Positions 1 through 7,144 of a stretch of DNA of 17,018 nucleotides are shown here, piece by piece. The first letter of the stretch is position 1; every line of letters starts with the position of its first letter. This DNA comes from RGIG1828 sp045586905 (GTDB lineage Bacteria; Bacillota; Clostridia; UMGS1810), in NCBI GenBank assembly GCA_045586905.1, contig JAZNBF010000040.1, forward strand, positions 1-17,018. Direction: 5' to 3'. The notes below the pieces were generated by a model, which was not told the DNA's origin, made no database searches, and saw nothing but the letters and a program-made list of their open reading frames with translations. Position numbers and translations under genes: made by a program.

Positions 1-330
1 TATGACTACCGTGAAGGCAAATATTGCACCACCGATATCCGCATGGAAAACACCACTTCAAACGGATTTGACCTCACAGTTTGCGCTCGTCAGGGTTCAT
101 ATAGCGGCCGACCTGACAACGGTCACGATATTGCCAACAACGCCATCCCCGAGATTAAACCCGTGGGCGAGGTTCGCGACATGCAGGTTAAGATTTTCGG
201 TAAAAAACCGTCATCTGTTAAGCTTGGTGCATCAGATGTAGAGTTTGAATATGCCGATGGCGCAGCAGTGTTCACTCTTTCTGCCAAAGACCACAGCGCA
301 GGCGATGTAACATTTAAAATTAATTTCTGA
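1..330 (+). CDS. C-terminal end of a probable GH31 family glycosidase (partial)
   Basis: An open frame runs from base 1 to a TGA at 328-330, so the first 109 visible residues are the tail of a longer protein. The visible part starts YDYREGKYCTTDIRM and continues with GFDLTVCARQGSYSGRP. This resembles the small beta-sandwich (DUF5110-type) that closes many family 31 alpha-glucosidases/xylosidases, with an 'acidic-aromatic-x-G-x-Y' strand followed by a 'G-x-Y-x-G-x-P' turn. The end is rich in short beta strands and has no membrane segment. The catalytic domain lies outside the window, so substrate cannot be judged. It could instead be the C-terminal sandwich of another carbohydrate-active enzyme. 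A strong hairpin terminator follows 15 bases after the stop, so this transcript ends here. Confidence 0.5.
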   Translation, partial: YDYREGKYCTTDIRMENTTSNGFDLTVCARQGSYSGRPDNGHDIANNAIPEIKPVGEVRDMQVKIFGKKPSSVKLGASDVEFEYADGAAVFTLSAKDHSAGDVTFKINF

Positions 331-345
331 TATCAGACTGTTTTT

Positions 346-384
346 AAAGGACTGCAAAGATAATATTTCTTTGCAGTCCTTTTT
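346..384 (+). terminator. Intrinsic terminator after the glycosidase
   Basis: A perfect 14-bp stem (346-359 with 369-382, core GGACTGCAAAG/CTTTGCAGTCC) with a 9-base loop runs into TTTTT at 380-384. It ends the glycosidase transcript before the ABC exporter promoter. Confidence 0.9.
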
Positions 385-437
385 GTATTTTGAAATGATG
401 AATTTGTAAACATCTTATTAATTTTTTTGCCAACCGA

Positions 438-466
438 TTGAAAATTATTAAATTCGGGTATATAAT
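438..466 (+). promoter_or_regulatory. Sigma-A-like promoter of the ABC exporter operon
   Basis: TTGAAA at 438-443, a 17-base spacer and TATAAT at 461-466. Transcription should start near 473, leaving a leader of about 30 bases with AAGGAG at 491-496. A second TATAAT lies at 473-478 without a good -35 element. Confidence 0.75.
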
Positions 467-504
467 ATAGTATATAATTTTTCATCGCGAAAGGAGATGC
501 AAAC

Positions 505-2238
505 TTGAAAGCATCCTATTTCAAATATATAAAACCTCACATATGGTTTTTCATATTAGGTCCCTTGAGCATGATACTCGAGGTTGTTGGCGAAATTTTT
601 ATGCCCCGTCTTATGTCACTCATAGTTGACAGTGGCATAGCAACGGGCGACAAAGCCTACATAATTAAAACCGGTCTTAGCATGATAGGTGTCGCACTCA
701 TGATGATGGCAGGAGGCATCTTTGGCAACTACTGCGCTGTAAGAGCATCAATAGGCTTTTCGAGCGGACTTCGTCAGGACCTTTTCAATAAGGTTCAGAC
801 CTTTTCGTTTAAAAATATCGATAGCTTTTCCACCGCATCACTCATCACCCGTCTCACCAATGATACCACTCAGCTTCAGCATGTCATTCGTATGGGACTT
901 GTAATGCTCCTTCGCTCCCCCGGTCTCCTTGTCGGCGCGCTTATTATGGCCATTTCCATAAATGCCCGCCTTGCCATTGTGATAGGTGTAGTAATTCCCA
1001 TTCTGGCTTTTTGCATCATCATGATAATGACAAGAGCTTTCCCCCGATTCAATGTCATGCAAAAAAAGCTCGATGCCATCAACAGAAGTATTCAGGAAAA
1101 CATCACCAACGTCAGAGTGGTAAAAAGCTTTGTAAGAGAAGACTTCGAAAAAGAAAAGTTCGCAGTTTCAAATACCGACCTTCGTGACAGCACGCTCAGA
1201 GCCATGCGCACCGTCATAAAAAACGGACCTGTAATGACTCTCATGATGAATATAACCACCATTGCAGTACTGTGGTTCGGTGGCAATTTTGTAATGAAAG
1301 GCTCACTTGAAATAGGCGAGCTTGCCGCTTTCACCACCTATATTGTTCAGATTCTCATGTCACTTATGATGGTTTCCATGATAATTCTTCAGGCATCTCG
1401 AGCTCTTGCTTCATCAAGGCGTATTAAAGAAGTACTCCTGACGGTACCCGATGTCAGCGATGAAGACGCCACTTTTAAAGACAAAGAGATAACAGGTGGC
1501 AGTGTAGAGTTTAAAAACGTGTATTTCTCATATTCCAAAGACGGTGTCAATGTTTTGGAAGATATTAACTTCTCCATAAAATCGGGCGAAACTGTCGGAA
1601 TTTTAGGCGCCACAGGTTCCGGCAAAACAAGTCTTGTTGGTCTTATTGCAAGGCTCTATGATGTCACCGAGGGTTCTGTCTTGGTAGACGGAGTCGATGT
1701 CAGAGATTATAGCCTTTACAATCTCCGTGAGGGCGTCGGCATGGTTCTCCAGAAAAACACCCTCTTCTCAGGCACAATAGAAGAGAATCTTCTCTGGGGC
1801 AAAGAGGACGCCACAGAGGAGGAAATAATTTCAGCCACAAGTCATTCTCAGGCTCATTCCTTTATTTCATCTTTCACCCGTGGCTACGACACCGAACTCG
1901 GTCAGGGTGGTGTCAATGTGTCGGGTGGTCAGAAACAGCGCATATGTATTGCACGTGCTCTCATCAAAAAGCCACGCATACTTATCCTTGATGACAGCAC
2001 AAGCGCAGTTGACACAGCCACCGAACAAAAGATAAGAGAAGCATTTTTAAATGAACTTGCCGACACTACAAAAATCATAATTGCTCAGCGTATTTCCTCT
2101 GTCACCGACTGCGACAAAATCATCGTCATAGATGATGGCCGCATAGTAGGCGAGGGTACCCACGAAACCCTTTTGGCAGACAACGAATACTATAAAGAAA
2201 TATACTATTCACAGAGAGAAAGGGAGGCGGACAAATAA
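505..2238 (+). CDS. ABC exporter half-transporter, degenerate-site subunit
   Basis: A 577-residue type IV (B-type) ABC exporter half: six membrane helices in residues 1-300 and a nucleotide-binding domain in 335-577. Walker A is GATGSGKT (368-375), the Q-loop Gln is 416, the signature is VSGGQ (472-476), Walker B ends in D496-D497, and the switch-loop position is Gln528 (AQR). The usual catalytic Glu and switch His are therefore Asp and Gln. This is the pattern of the non-hydrolysing subunit in heterodimeric exporters such as TM287/288 and BmrC/BmrD. The TTG start at 505 has AAGGAG 8 bases upstream. The stop overlaps the next gene's ATG by one base, so the two are made together. Likely role is export of drugs or lipophilic compounds; substrate unknown. 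Confidence 0.93.
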   Translation: MKASYFKYIKPHIWFFILGPLSMILEVVGEIFMPRLMSLIVDSGIATGDKAYIIKTGLSMIGVALMMMAGGIFGNYCAVRASIGFSSGLRQDLFNKVQTFSFKNIDSFSTASLITRLTNDTTQLQHVIRMGLVMLLRSPGLLVGALIMAISINARLAIVIGVVIPILAFCIIMIMTRAFPRFNVMQKKLDAINRSIQENITNVRVVKSFVREDFEKEKFAVSNTDLRDSTLRAMRTVIKNGPVMTLMMNITTIAVLWFGGNFVMKGSLEIGELAAFTTYIVQILMSLMMVSMIILQASRALASSRRIKEVLLTVPDVSDEDATFKDKEITGGSVEFKNVYFSYSKDGVNVLEDINFSIKSGETVGILGATGSGKTSLVGLIARLYDVTEGSVLVDGVDVRDYSLYNLREGVGMVLQKNTLFSGTIEENLLWGKEDATEEEIISATSHSQAHSFISSFTRGYDTELGQGGVNVSGGQKQRICIARALIKKPRILILDDSTSAVDTATEQKIREAFLNELADTTKIIIAQRISSVTDCDKIIVIDDGRIVGEGTHETLLADNEYYKEIYYSQREREADK

Positions 2239-4112
2239 TGGATGCACACAAAAAAGAACGCCTCATCGAGCGCTACACTTCTTCGCATAACGCTGCCGGT
2301 AAACAGGGCATGAAACCTATGATGCGTGGCCCCGGAGGGGGTGGACCGCGCGGCAGGATGATGGGCGCAGGTGGTAAGCCGAAGAATACTGCCAAAACCG
2401 TCAGACGTCTCCTTGGCTATATTTCAAAAGACAAGCTTAAGATTGTCTTTGCCTTTTTCCTCACTCTTGCCTCATCTGCCTCAACTCTTGCAGGCTCCTA
2501 TATGCTTCGCCCCATCATCAATAACTACATCGTTCCCGGCGACATAAAAGGTCTTGTGTATGCGCTCGCACTCATGGCGTGTGTATATCTTGTAGGCGTT
2601 ATATCTTCATATGCACAGTCACGCATAATGATAAGTGTATCGCAAAAAGCACTTTGCAGCATAAGAGAAGACCTTTTCTCCAAAATGCAAAACCTGCCCG
2701 TAAGATTTTTCGACCGTCATCAGACAGGTGAGCTTATGAGTCGGTTTACCAACGATGTCGACACAGTAGGTGAAATGCTCAACAACACCATCATTCATCT
2801 TTTCTCGGGCATCATCACCATCATAGGCACATTCTCTCTTATGATATACACCAACTGGATTCTTGCCCTTGTAACCATAGTTATGGTTCCTGTTCTCTTC
2901 AAAGCTGCGACAACTCTTGCCAAGCACAGCCGCAAATATTTCTCTGCTCAGCAGGCGGCGCTTGGTGCAGTCAATGGCTACATCGAAGAGACCGTATCAG
3001 GTCAGAAAATCGTCAAGGTTTTCAACCACGAGCCTCAGGCGTGTGAAGAGTTTGAAGTCTTAAACAACGAGCTTCGCTCCAAACAAATCAAAGCGCAGTT
3101 TTTCGGCTCCATGATGGGCCCTGTAATGGGAAACTTAAGTCAGATTAACTATGCGCTGACTGCCACCATAGGCGGCATCATGTGTCTTTTCAAAGCTTTC
3201 GATGTTGGCGGACTTGCTGTTTTTGTCAACTATTCCCGTCAGTTTGGCCGCCCAATCAACGAAATATCCATGCAGGTCACAAACATATTCTCTGCTCTTT
3301 CAGGTGCCGAGCGTGTGTTTGATGTAATGGACACAGAGCCCGAAGCCGACCTTTCCGAAAAGCCGCCCATAGGTGAGGTAAATGGTCTCGTTGAAATATC
3401 CGATGTCACCTTTGGCTATAACAGTGACAAAGATGTTCTCAAAAACATTTCAATCACAGCGAAAAAAGGGCAGAAAATAGCATTTGTAGGCTCCACAGGT
3501 GCCGGTAAGACAACCATAACCAATCTTATAAACCGTTTTTATGACATCGAAAAAGGCACCATTTCCATTGACGGTAAAGACATCAAAGACCACTCAAAAC
3601 CAAGCCTCCGTCAAAACATTGCCATGGTGCTTCAGGACACCTATCTCTTCACGGGAACTGTGAGAGAAAACATTCGCTATGGTCGCCTTGACGCAACCGA
3701 CGAAGAGGTTATAGAGGCTGCAAAAACCGCAAGTGCCCATTCGTTCATCATGCGTCTTCCCGATGGCTACGACACCGAGCTCAAGGGCGACGGTTCGAAT
3801 CTCAGCCAGGGACAAAGGCAGCTTTTAAACATTGCCCGTGCAGCCATTTCCAAAGCACCGATTTTAATTCTCGACGAAGCAACCTCATCTGTCGACACCC
3901 GTACCGAAAAGCACATCGAAAAAGGTATGGACCGTCTTATGAAAGACAGAACCACCTTCATAATAGCCCATCGCCTCTCCACCATTCGCAACGCCGACAT
4001 CATAGCAGTGCTCGAAAACGGTGAAATCATAGAAAGAGGCACTCACGAAGACCTTTTATCGCAAAAAGGCAGATATTTTGAGCTTTATAATGGTACCATA
4101 GAATTGGATTAA
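2238..4112 (+). CDS. ABC exporter half-transporter, catalytic-site subunit
   Basis: A 624-residue partner of the preceding gene. Residues 1-50 are a cytosolic extension rich in Gly, Met, Arg and Pro (a GPGGGGPRGR run at 31-40), a feature seen in this subunit class. Membrane helices fill about 60-340. The nucleotide-binding domain has Walker A GSTGAGKT (418-425), Q-loop Gln466, signature LSQGQ (522-526), Walker B with D546-E547, and switch His578. Its own ATP-binding half is complete, but its signature motif is the variant LSQGQ. In the dimer, the competent site is this Walker A/B with the first subunit's VSGGQ; the degenerate site is the reverse. The start codon sits in TAATG with AGGGAGG at 2221-2227, so translation is coupled. 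Confidence 0.94.
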   Translation: MDAHKKERLIERYTSSHNAAGKQGMKPMMRGPGGGGPRGRMMGAGGKPKNTAKTVRRLLGYISKDKLKIVFAFFLTLASSASTLAGSYMLRPIINNYIVPGDIKGLVYALALMACVYLVGVISSYAQSRIMISVSQKALCSIREDLFSKMQNLPVRFFDRHQTGELMSRFTNDVDTVGEMLNNTIIHLFSGIITIIGTFSLMIYTNWILALVTIVMVPVLFKAATTLAKHSRKYFSAQQAALGAVNGYIEETVSGQKIVKVFNHEPQACEEFEVLNNELRSKQIKAQFFGSMMGPVMGNLSQINYALTATIGGIMCLFKAFDVGGLAVFVNYSRQFGRPINEISMQVTNIFSALSGAERVFDVMDTEPEADLSEKPPIGEVNGLVEISDVTFGYNSDKDVLKNISITAKKGQKIAFVGSTGAGKTTITNLINRFYDIEKGTISIDGKDIKDHSKPSLRQNIAMVLQDTYLFTGTVRENIRYGRLDATDEEVIEAAKTASAHSFIMRLPDGYDTELKGDGSNLSQGQRQLLNIARAAISKAPILILDEATSSVDTRTEKHIEKGMDRLMKDRTTFIIAHRLSTIRNADIIAVLENGEIIERGTHEDLLSQKGRYFELYNGTIELD

Positions 4113-4121
4113 TCTTATCGT

Positions 4122-4243
4122 AACAAAAACACCCACACCCTCATATAATGTAATAATTGAAAGTGTTTAATTATTCATCATTCATCATTCATTATTCATT
4201 ATTCATTATTCATTATATTCCCGGGGGTGTGGGTTTTGTTTTT
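4122..4243 (+). terminator. Terminator stem with an expanded 84-base loop
   Basis: AACAAAA (4122-4128) and CCCACACCC (4132-4140) pair with GGGTGTGGG (4225-4233) and TTTTGTT (4234-4240), giving 16 pairs with only a three-base bulge, followed by a T-run. Arms and A/T flanks are those of an intrinsic terminator for the ABC operon. The loop is 84 bases long, far longer than the other terminators here (3-14 bases), and contains a heptamer array. Whether it still terminates is uncertain. The right arm (GGGGGTGTGGG, 4223-4233) may also serve as the Shine-Dalgarno sequence of the next small gene. Confidence 0.6.
4173..4214. repeat. Six-copy heptamer tandem repeat
   Basis: Two copies of ATTCATC (4173-4186) are followed by four of ATTCATT (4187-4214), all head to tail with no interruptions. 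The array lies in the loop of the expanded terminator. Unit length and sequence invite slipped-strand copy changes. Confidence 0.95.
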
Positions 4244-4250
4244 CAAAAAT

Positions 4251-4394
4251 ATGTTCAAAAAGGTCTGGGGGCTTTGTGTCTTGTGCTTTGTGGTTGGAGT
4301 TTTTCTGGCCTTTGTCATGCCCCCAATTGTAATCGCTCTGATAGAATCTGTGCTTTTGGCACTTTTTTGCATTGCAATATATTGCGCTAAATAA
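4251..4394 (+). CDS. Small two-helix membrane protein next to spoVM, unknown function
   Basis: A 47-codon frame from ATG 4251 to TAA 4392-4394. It starts MFKKVWGL, has a hydrophobic helix at about 7-22, a turn with MPP at 23-25, then a second helix at about 26-44 with a lone Glu32, and ends in AK. Positive residues at the N-terminus suggest an N-in hairpin in the membrane. The ATG lacks a ribosome binding site at normal distance; an in-frame TTG at 4236 adds five residues (MFFKN) and has GGGGGTG 6 bases upstream, so the true start may be there. The stop lies 21 bases before spoVM, implying co-transcription. I do not recognise the family. The composition is clearly that of a membrane protein rather than random sequence. 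Confidence 0.6.
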   Translation: MFKKVWGLCVLCFVVGVFLAFVMPPIVIALIESVLLALFCIAIYCAK

Positions 4395-4415
4395 AAATGG
4401 GGAAGGAGAGAGCAT

Positions 4416-4496
4416 ATGAAGGTCATAGTATGGAATGCACCCCAATTTTTCAGGGGGATACTTAAAAAAATATTCAAAATTAATAAAGAAAGCTGA
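4416..4496 (+). CDS. spoVM: Stage V sporulation protein M (SpoVM)
   Basis: A 26-codon gene with an excellent AAGGAG (4403-4408) 7 bases before its ATG. The peptide begins MKVIVWNAPQFFRGILKK. B. subtilis SpoVM is also 26 residues, beginning MKFYTIKLPKFLGGI. Shared features are the N-terminal MK, Pro9, Phe11, Gly14-Ile15 and a basic tail, which together make a short amphipathic helix. In B. subtilis this helix lies in the outer forespore membrane, senses its curvature and anchors the SpoIVA coat basement; Pro9 is needed for localisation. Overall identity is low, as usual for so short a protein, so the call rests on length, the spaced motif and the strong translation signal. A small membrane protein gene precedes it and a terminator begins one base after the stop. 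Confidence 0.8.
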   Translation: MKVIVWNAPQFFRGILKKIFKINKES

Positions 4497-4497
4497 C

Positions 4498-4542
4498 AAA
4501 AAAAGACAGCGCAGTTTATGTTAAACTGTACTGTCTTTTTTT
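4498..4542. terminator. Bidirectional terminator between spoVM and the XRE regulator
   Basis: Seven A's, GACAG (4505-4509) and CAGTTTA (4512-4518) pair with TAAACTG (4522-4528), CTGTC (4531-4535) and seven T's, with a 2x2 internal mismatch and a 3-base loop. A/T tracts on both sides allow termination of both convergent transcripts. Confidence 0.9.
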
Positions 4543-4544
4543 GG

Positions 4545-4772
4545 TTAATCTTTAAATTCAAAAAGCTTCTTAAGAGGAATATTTAAAGCTTCAGCAATAT
4601 CGATTAAAGTGTCTAAAGTGCAGGACGAGGCGGCAGTTTCAATTTTTTGCATATATGTTCTGCTGATGTCACATTTTTCTGCAAGTTGTATTTGTGTTAA
4701 GCCCTGCTCTTTGCGATAATGAAGTATATTAAGACCGATACCTAACCAAATATCGAAATTTTTATTTTTCAT
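4545..4772 (-). CDS. XRE-family helix-turn-helix transcriptional regulator
   Basis: A 75-residue protein that is almost only a HTH_3/XRE DNA-binding domain. Helix 2-turn-helix 3 is visible as GLTQIQLAEKCDISRTYMQ, followed by the conserved KIE and the closing LIDIAEALNIPLKKLF. There is no sensor or oligomerisation domain. The ATG at 4772 is preferred because GAGGTG (4785-4780) lies 7 bases upstream; the in-frame TTG at 4775 would leave only 4. It is divergent from the SLOG gene at 4945 and convergent with spoVM. Single-domain XRE proteins often repress their own promoter or a neighbour, so the SLOG gene is a candidate target; this is inferred only from the arrangement. Confidence 0.9.
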   Translation of the reverse strand: MKNKNFDIWLGIGLNILHYRKEQGLTQIQLAEKCDISRTYMQKIETAASSCTLDTLIDIAEALNIPLKKLFEFKD

Positions 4773-4787
4773 CAAAATTCACCTCGA

Positions 4788-4817
4788 ATAATATTATATC
4801 CAAGATGATTTAGTCAA
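4788..4817 (-). promoter_or_regulatory. Probable promoter of the XRE regulator
   Basis: On the minus strand, TTGACT (4817-4812) is followed after 18 bases by TATTAT (4793-4788). An overlapping TATAAT (4798-4793) has a shorter 13-base spacing. The leader would be very short, ending at GAGGTG. Confidence 0.5.
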
Positions 4818-4831
4818 TCGACAGACAAAAC

Positions 4832-4847
4832 ATTCTTAAAAGAGAAT
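4832..4847. promoter_or_regulatory. Candidate operator (16-base dyad)
   Basis: ATTCT (4832-4836) and AGAAT (4843-4847) form an inverted repeat with a 6-base spacer, between the divergent promoters and 7 bases before the -35 element of the SLOG gene. This size and position would suit an XRE dimer, but a short dyad in AT-rich DNA can arise by chance. Confidence 0.25.
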
Positions 4848-4854
4848 AAATTGT

Positions 4855-4883
4855 TTGCATTTTTAAATTTAAAGTGATATAAT
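4855..4883 (+). promoter_or_regulatory. Sigma-A-like promoter of the SLOG/DUF1273 gene
   Basis: TTGCAT (4855-4860), a 17-base spacer and TATAAT (4878-4883). Transcription should start near 4890, about 55 bases before the ATG. Confidence 0.7.
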
Positions 4884-4944
4884 GCAAAGAAATAGTATTC
4901 ATTTACAAAGTTAATGGGTGTATTAATCTAAAACGGGTGATAAT

Positions 4945-5430
4945 ATGTCAAAGGTATGTTGTTTTATTGGACACAGAAAAATCAAAGTTAATGATGAACT
5001 TTCGCAAAGGCTTTATCTGCTGATTAAAAATCTTATAGAAAAAGAAAAAGTTGAAACCTTTCTTTTTGGAAGCAGAAGTGAGTTTGATGATTTGTGTCTT
5101 GAAACTGTTACAACACTCAAACAAACTTATCCTCACATACAAAGAATATACATAAGAGCAGAATTTCCCTGTATCAGTGAGCACTATAAAGACTTTTTGC
5201 TTGAATTCTGTGATGATACCTTTTTCCCTGAAAATATTATTAAAGCGGGACGGGCGGTCTACATAGAACGCAATAAAATTATGATTGACAAAAGCGATAT
5301 CCTTGTAATGTATTATGAAGAAAACTCGCTTCCCAAGAGCGGAACAAAGCAGGCATATAATTATGCAAAGAAGAAAAATAATATGATGCTTATAAATGTC
5401 GCGCCACAAAAAAAGGATAGCACAAAATAA
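4945..5430 (+). CDS. SLOG-superfamily (DUF1273/YpsA-like) protein
   Basis: A 161-residue cytosolic protein. It starts SKVCCFIGHRKIK, with the CFxGHR strand-turn motif at 6-11, then a FLFGSRSEFDDLC segment (about 39-51), YPHIQRIYIRAEFP (62-75), the acidic ERNKIMIDKSDILVMYY region (108-124) and SGTKQAYNYA (131-140). These are hallmarks of the Rossmann-like SLOG fold (DUF1273/YpsA group), predicted to bind nucleotides or nucleotide-derived ligands. YpsA of B. subtilis is linked to cell division and stress, but this branch is uncharacterised as far as I know. The start has only GGGTG 5 bases upstream. The last residues and the stop are encoded within a terminator stem. An XRE regulator is transcribed divergently. 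Confidence 0.85.
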   Translation: MSKVCCFIGHRKIKVNDELSQRLYLLIKNLIEKEKVETFLFGSRSEFDDLCLETVTTLKQTYPHIQRIYIRAEFPCISEHYKDFLLEFCDDTFFPENIIKAGRAVYIERNKIMIDKSDILVMYYEENSLPKSGTKQAYNYAKKKNNMMLINVAPQKKDSTK

Positions 5431-5445
5431 AATGTGCTATCCTTT
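5408..5445 (-). terminator. Terminator of the asd-dapA-dapB operon, overlapping a coding end
   Basis: AAAGGATAGCACA (5412-5424) pairs perfectly with TGTGCTATCCTTT (5433-5445), 13 bp with an 8-base loop. Read on the minus strand it is followed by seven T's, so it mainly ends the dap operon; on the plus strand the U-tract is only TTT. The left arm encodes the last codons of the SLOG protein and its stop is in the loop. Confidence 0.9.
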
Positions 5446-5456
5446 AAAATTACAGT

Positions 5457-6212
5457 TTATTCTTCTATAAGCTGCGACATATCATACATTCCCGCATCTT
5501 TTCCATGGAGGAATTTTGCAGCTTTAATTGCACCTTCAGCAAAAATTTCCTTGCTCATAGCAGTGTGGCTGATTGTGACAATCTCGTCGTTACCTGCAAA
5601 GATAACATCGTGTTCGCCGACTATTGTGCCGCCTCTTATAGCGTGCAGACCAATCTCAGCTTTGCTTCTCTTCTTTCTCTGAGAATGTCTGTCATACACA
5701 TATTCGCATTTTTGCTCTAATGCGTCCGAGATTGCATCTGCAATCATAAGAGCAGTTCCGCTCGGCGCATCAATTTTCTGATTGTGATGCTTTTCGACAA
5801 TTTCTATGTCAAACTTGTCGCCAAGCAGTGCACTTGCCTTTTGTACAAGGCTTATAAGAAGGTTAATTCCAAGCGACATATTTGCCGAACGGAACACAGC
5901 CACTTTTTTAGAAAGCGCATCGATATTTGAGAGCTGACCTTCCGAAAGTCCTGTTGTTGCGATAACAGCAGGTACACTTTGTGATGAGCAATATTCAATT
6001 ATTGTGCCAAGCATCGACGGATGAGAAAAGTCGATAACAACATCTGCTTTTTCTTTTATGTCACCAATCTTATCGTAAACGGGAAACGAATTCTTTGCTT
6101 CGGTGTTGATATCAAAACCAAAGCTGATTTTTGCATCGGCATCTGTGCTTATCAGCCTTGCAATAACCTGACCCATTTTTCCGTTACAACCAAAAAGTGC
6201 AATGTTTATCAT
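5457..6212 (-). CDS. dapB: 4-hydroxy-tetrahydrodipicolinate reductase
   Basis: A 251-residue enzyme reducing the DapA product to tetrahydrodipicolinate with NAD(P)H, in the lysine/diaminopimelate pathway. The N-terminal nucleotide-binding loop is GCNGKMG (8-14). VVIDFSHPSM (58-67) and ATTGLSEGQ (85-93) complete the Rossmann part. The catalytic/substrate signature EKHHNQK (140-146) is followed by DAPSGTAL (148-155), and GGTIVGEHDV (194-203) is typical. Length matches Gram-positive DapB. The ATG at 6212 is chosen because GGAG lies 9 bases upstream; a TTG five codons earlier overlaps that site and is rejected. The gene starts 21 bases after dapA and is last in the operon, followed by the terminator at 5408-5445. 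Confidence 0.96.
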   Translation of the reverse strand: MINIALFGCNGKMGQVIARLISTDADAKISFGFDINTEAKNSFPVYDKIGDIKEKADVVIDFSHPSMLGTIIEYCSSQSVPAVIATTGLSEGQLSNIDALSKKVAVFRSANMSLGINLLISLVQKASALLGDKFDIEIVEKHHNQKIDAPSGTALMIADAISDALEQKCEYVYDRHSQRKKRSKAEIGLHAIRGGTIVGEHDVIFAGNDEIVTISHTAMSKEIFAEGAIKAAKFLHGKDAGMYDMSQLIEE

Positions 6213-6233
6213 ATTGTATATCTCCAATATAAT

Positions 6234-7121
6234 TTATTTAATAAGTCCGTAGTTTTTAAGTGCTGTCTTGAGCTGACTCAGTGTGTTAGGCTCCATAGGT
6301 GTGAGAGGAAGTCTGAGCTTGCCTGTTTCCCAACCCATAAGACCTAAAGCAGTTTTCACGGGGATGGGGTTAACCTCGCAGAAAAGTGCATCACAAAGCT
6401 CAATCATACCAAGCTGAATGTCTTTTGCTTCATTTATGTTGCCCTCTAAAAATTCCATAACCATGTCGTGAGTCTCTTTTGGCGCAACATTTGCCACAAC
6501 AGATATCACGCCCTTACCGCCAAGCGAAAGAATAGGGAGCACCTGGTCGTCATTGCCTGAATAAATGTCGAGAGCATCTCCGCATATTGAAGCGATTTTT
6601 GCAACCTGAGAAAGGTCACCGCTCGCCTCTTTAACTGCTACGATGTTTTCCACTTCGCTGAGCTTTTTGAGAGTTTCGGGTTTTATGTTGCAGCCTGTTC
6701 TTGAGGGTACATTGTAGAGTATCACAGGGATGCTGATTGCGTTTGCAATAGCAGTGAAATGCTCTACAAGACCTTTCTGAGTGGCTTTGTTGTAATATGG
6801 TGTAACAGTGAGTATTGCATCTGCCCCTGCATCTTCAGCAAATTTTGAAAGCTTGATTGCATGGGGAGTATCGTTCGAACCGGTACCTGCAATAACGGGA
6901 ATTCTGCCGGCAGCTTTTTCCACTGCATACTTAATGGTGGCGCAGTGCTCGTCATCAGGCATTGTAGATGCTTCGCCTGTGGTACCGCAAATTATGATAG
7001 CATCGGTCTTGTTTTCAATATGATATTCAATCATTCTGCCAAGCTCGTCGAAGTTGACACCGTTTTCGGTAAAAGGTGTGATAATTGCAACGCCTGAGCC
7101 GGTAAAAATTGGTTTTCTCAC
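6234..7121 (-). CDS. dapA: 4-hydroxy-tetrahydrodipicolinate synthase
   Basis: A 295-residue (beta/alpha)8 aldolase condensing pyruvate with aspartate semialdehyde, the first committed step to lysine and diaminopimelate. Catalytic residues are present: Schiff-base Lys164 in VAVKEASGD, Tyr136 and Arg141 in ILYNVPSRTG, and the GTTGE loop with Thr47/Thr48. All are shifted by +3 relative to E. coli numbering (K161, Y133, R138). Start is GTG at 7121, with AGGA at 7132-7129 seven bases upstream. It lies between asd (23-base gap) and dapB (21-base gap). In spore formers, the dihydrodipicolinate made through DapA is also the precursor of dipicolinic acid. Regulation is expected from the upstream lysine riboswitch. 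Confidence 0.97.
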   Translation of the reverse strand: MRKPIFTGSGVAIITPFTENGVNFDELGRMIEYHIENKTDAIIICGTTGEASTMPDDEHCATIKYAVEKAAGRIPVIAGTGSNDTPHAIKLSKFAEDAGADAILTVTPYYNKATQKGLVEHFTAIANAISIPVILYNVPSRTGCNIKPETLKKLSEVENIVAVKEASGDLSQVAKIASICGDALDIYSGNDDQVLPILSLGGKGVISVVANVAPKETHDMVMEFLEGNINEAKDIQLGMIELCDALFCEVNPIPVKTALGLMGWETGKLRLPLTPMEPNTLSQLKTALKNYGLIK

Positions 7122-7144
7122 AACAGTTTCCTGCCTTTCAGTAA

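Noticed and set aside
4173..4214. CRISPR array
   Set aside because: Units are 7 bases with no spacers; this is a simple tandem repeat.
4199..4561. 120-codon minus-strand frame across the spoVM region
   Set aside because: It crosses a terminator and the heptamer array and has low-complexity content; the plus-strand small genes have better signals.
4948..5409. 153-codon minus-strand frame opposite the SLOG gene
   Set aside because: The plus-strand protein has clear SLOG motifs, promoter and start; the antisense frame shows none.
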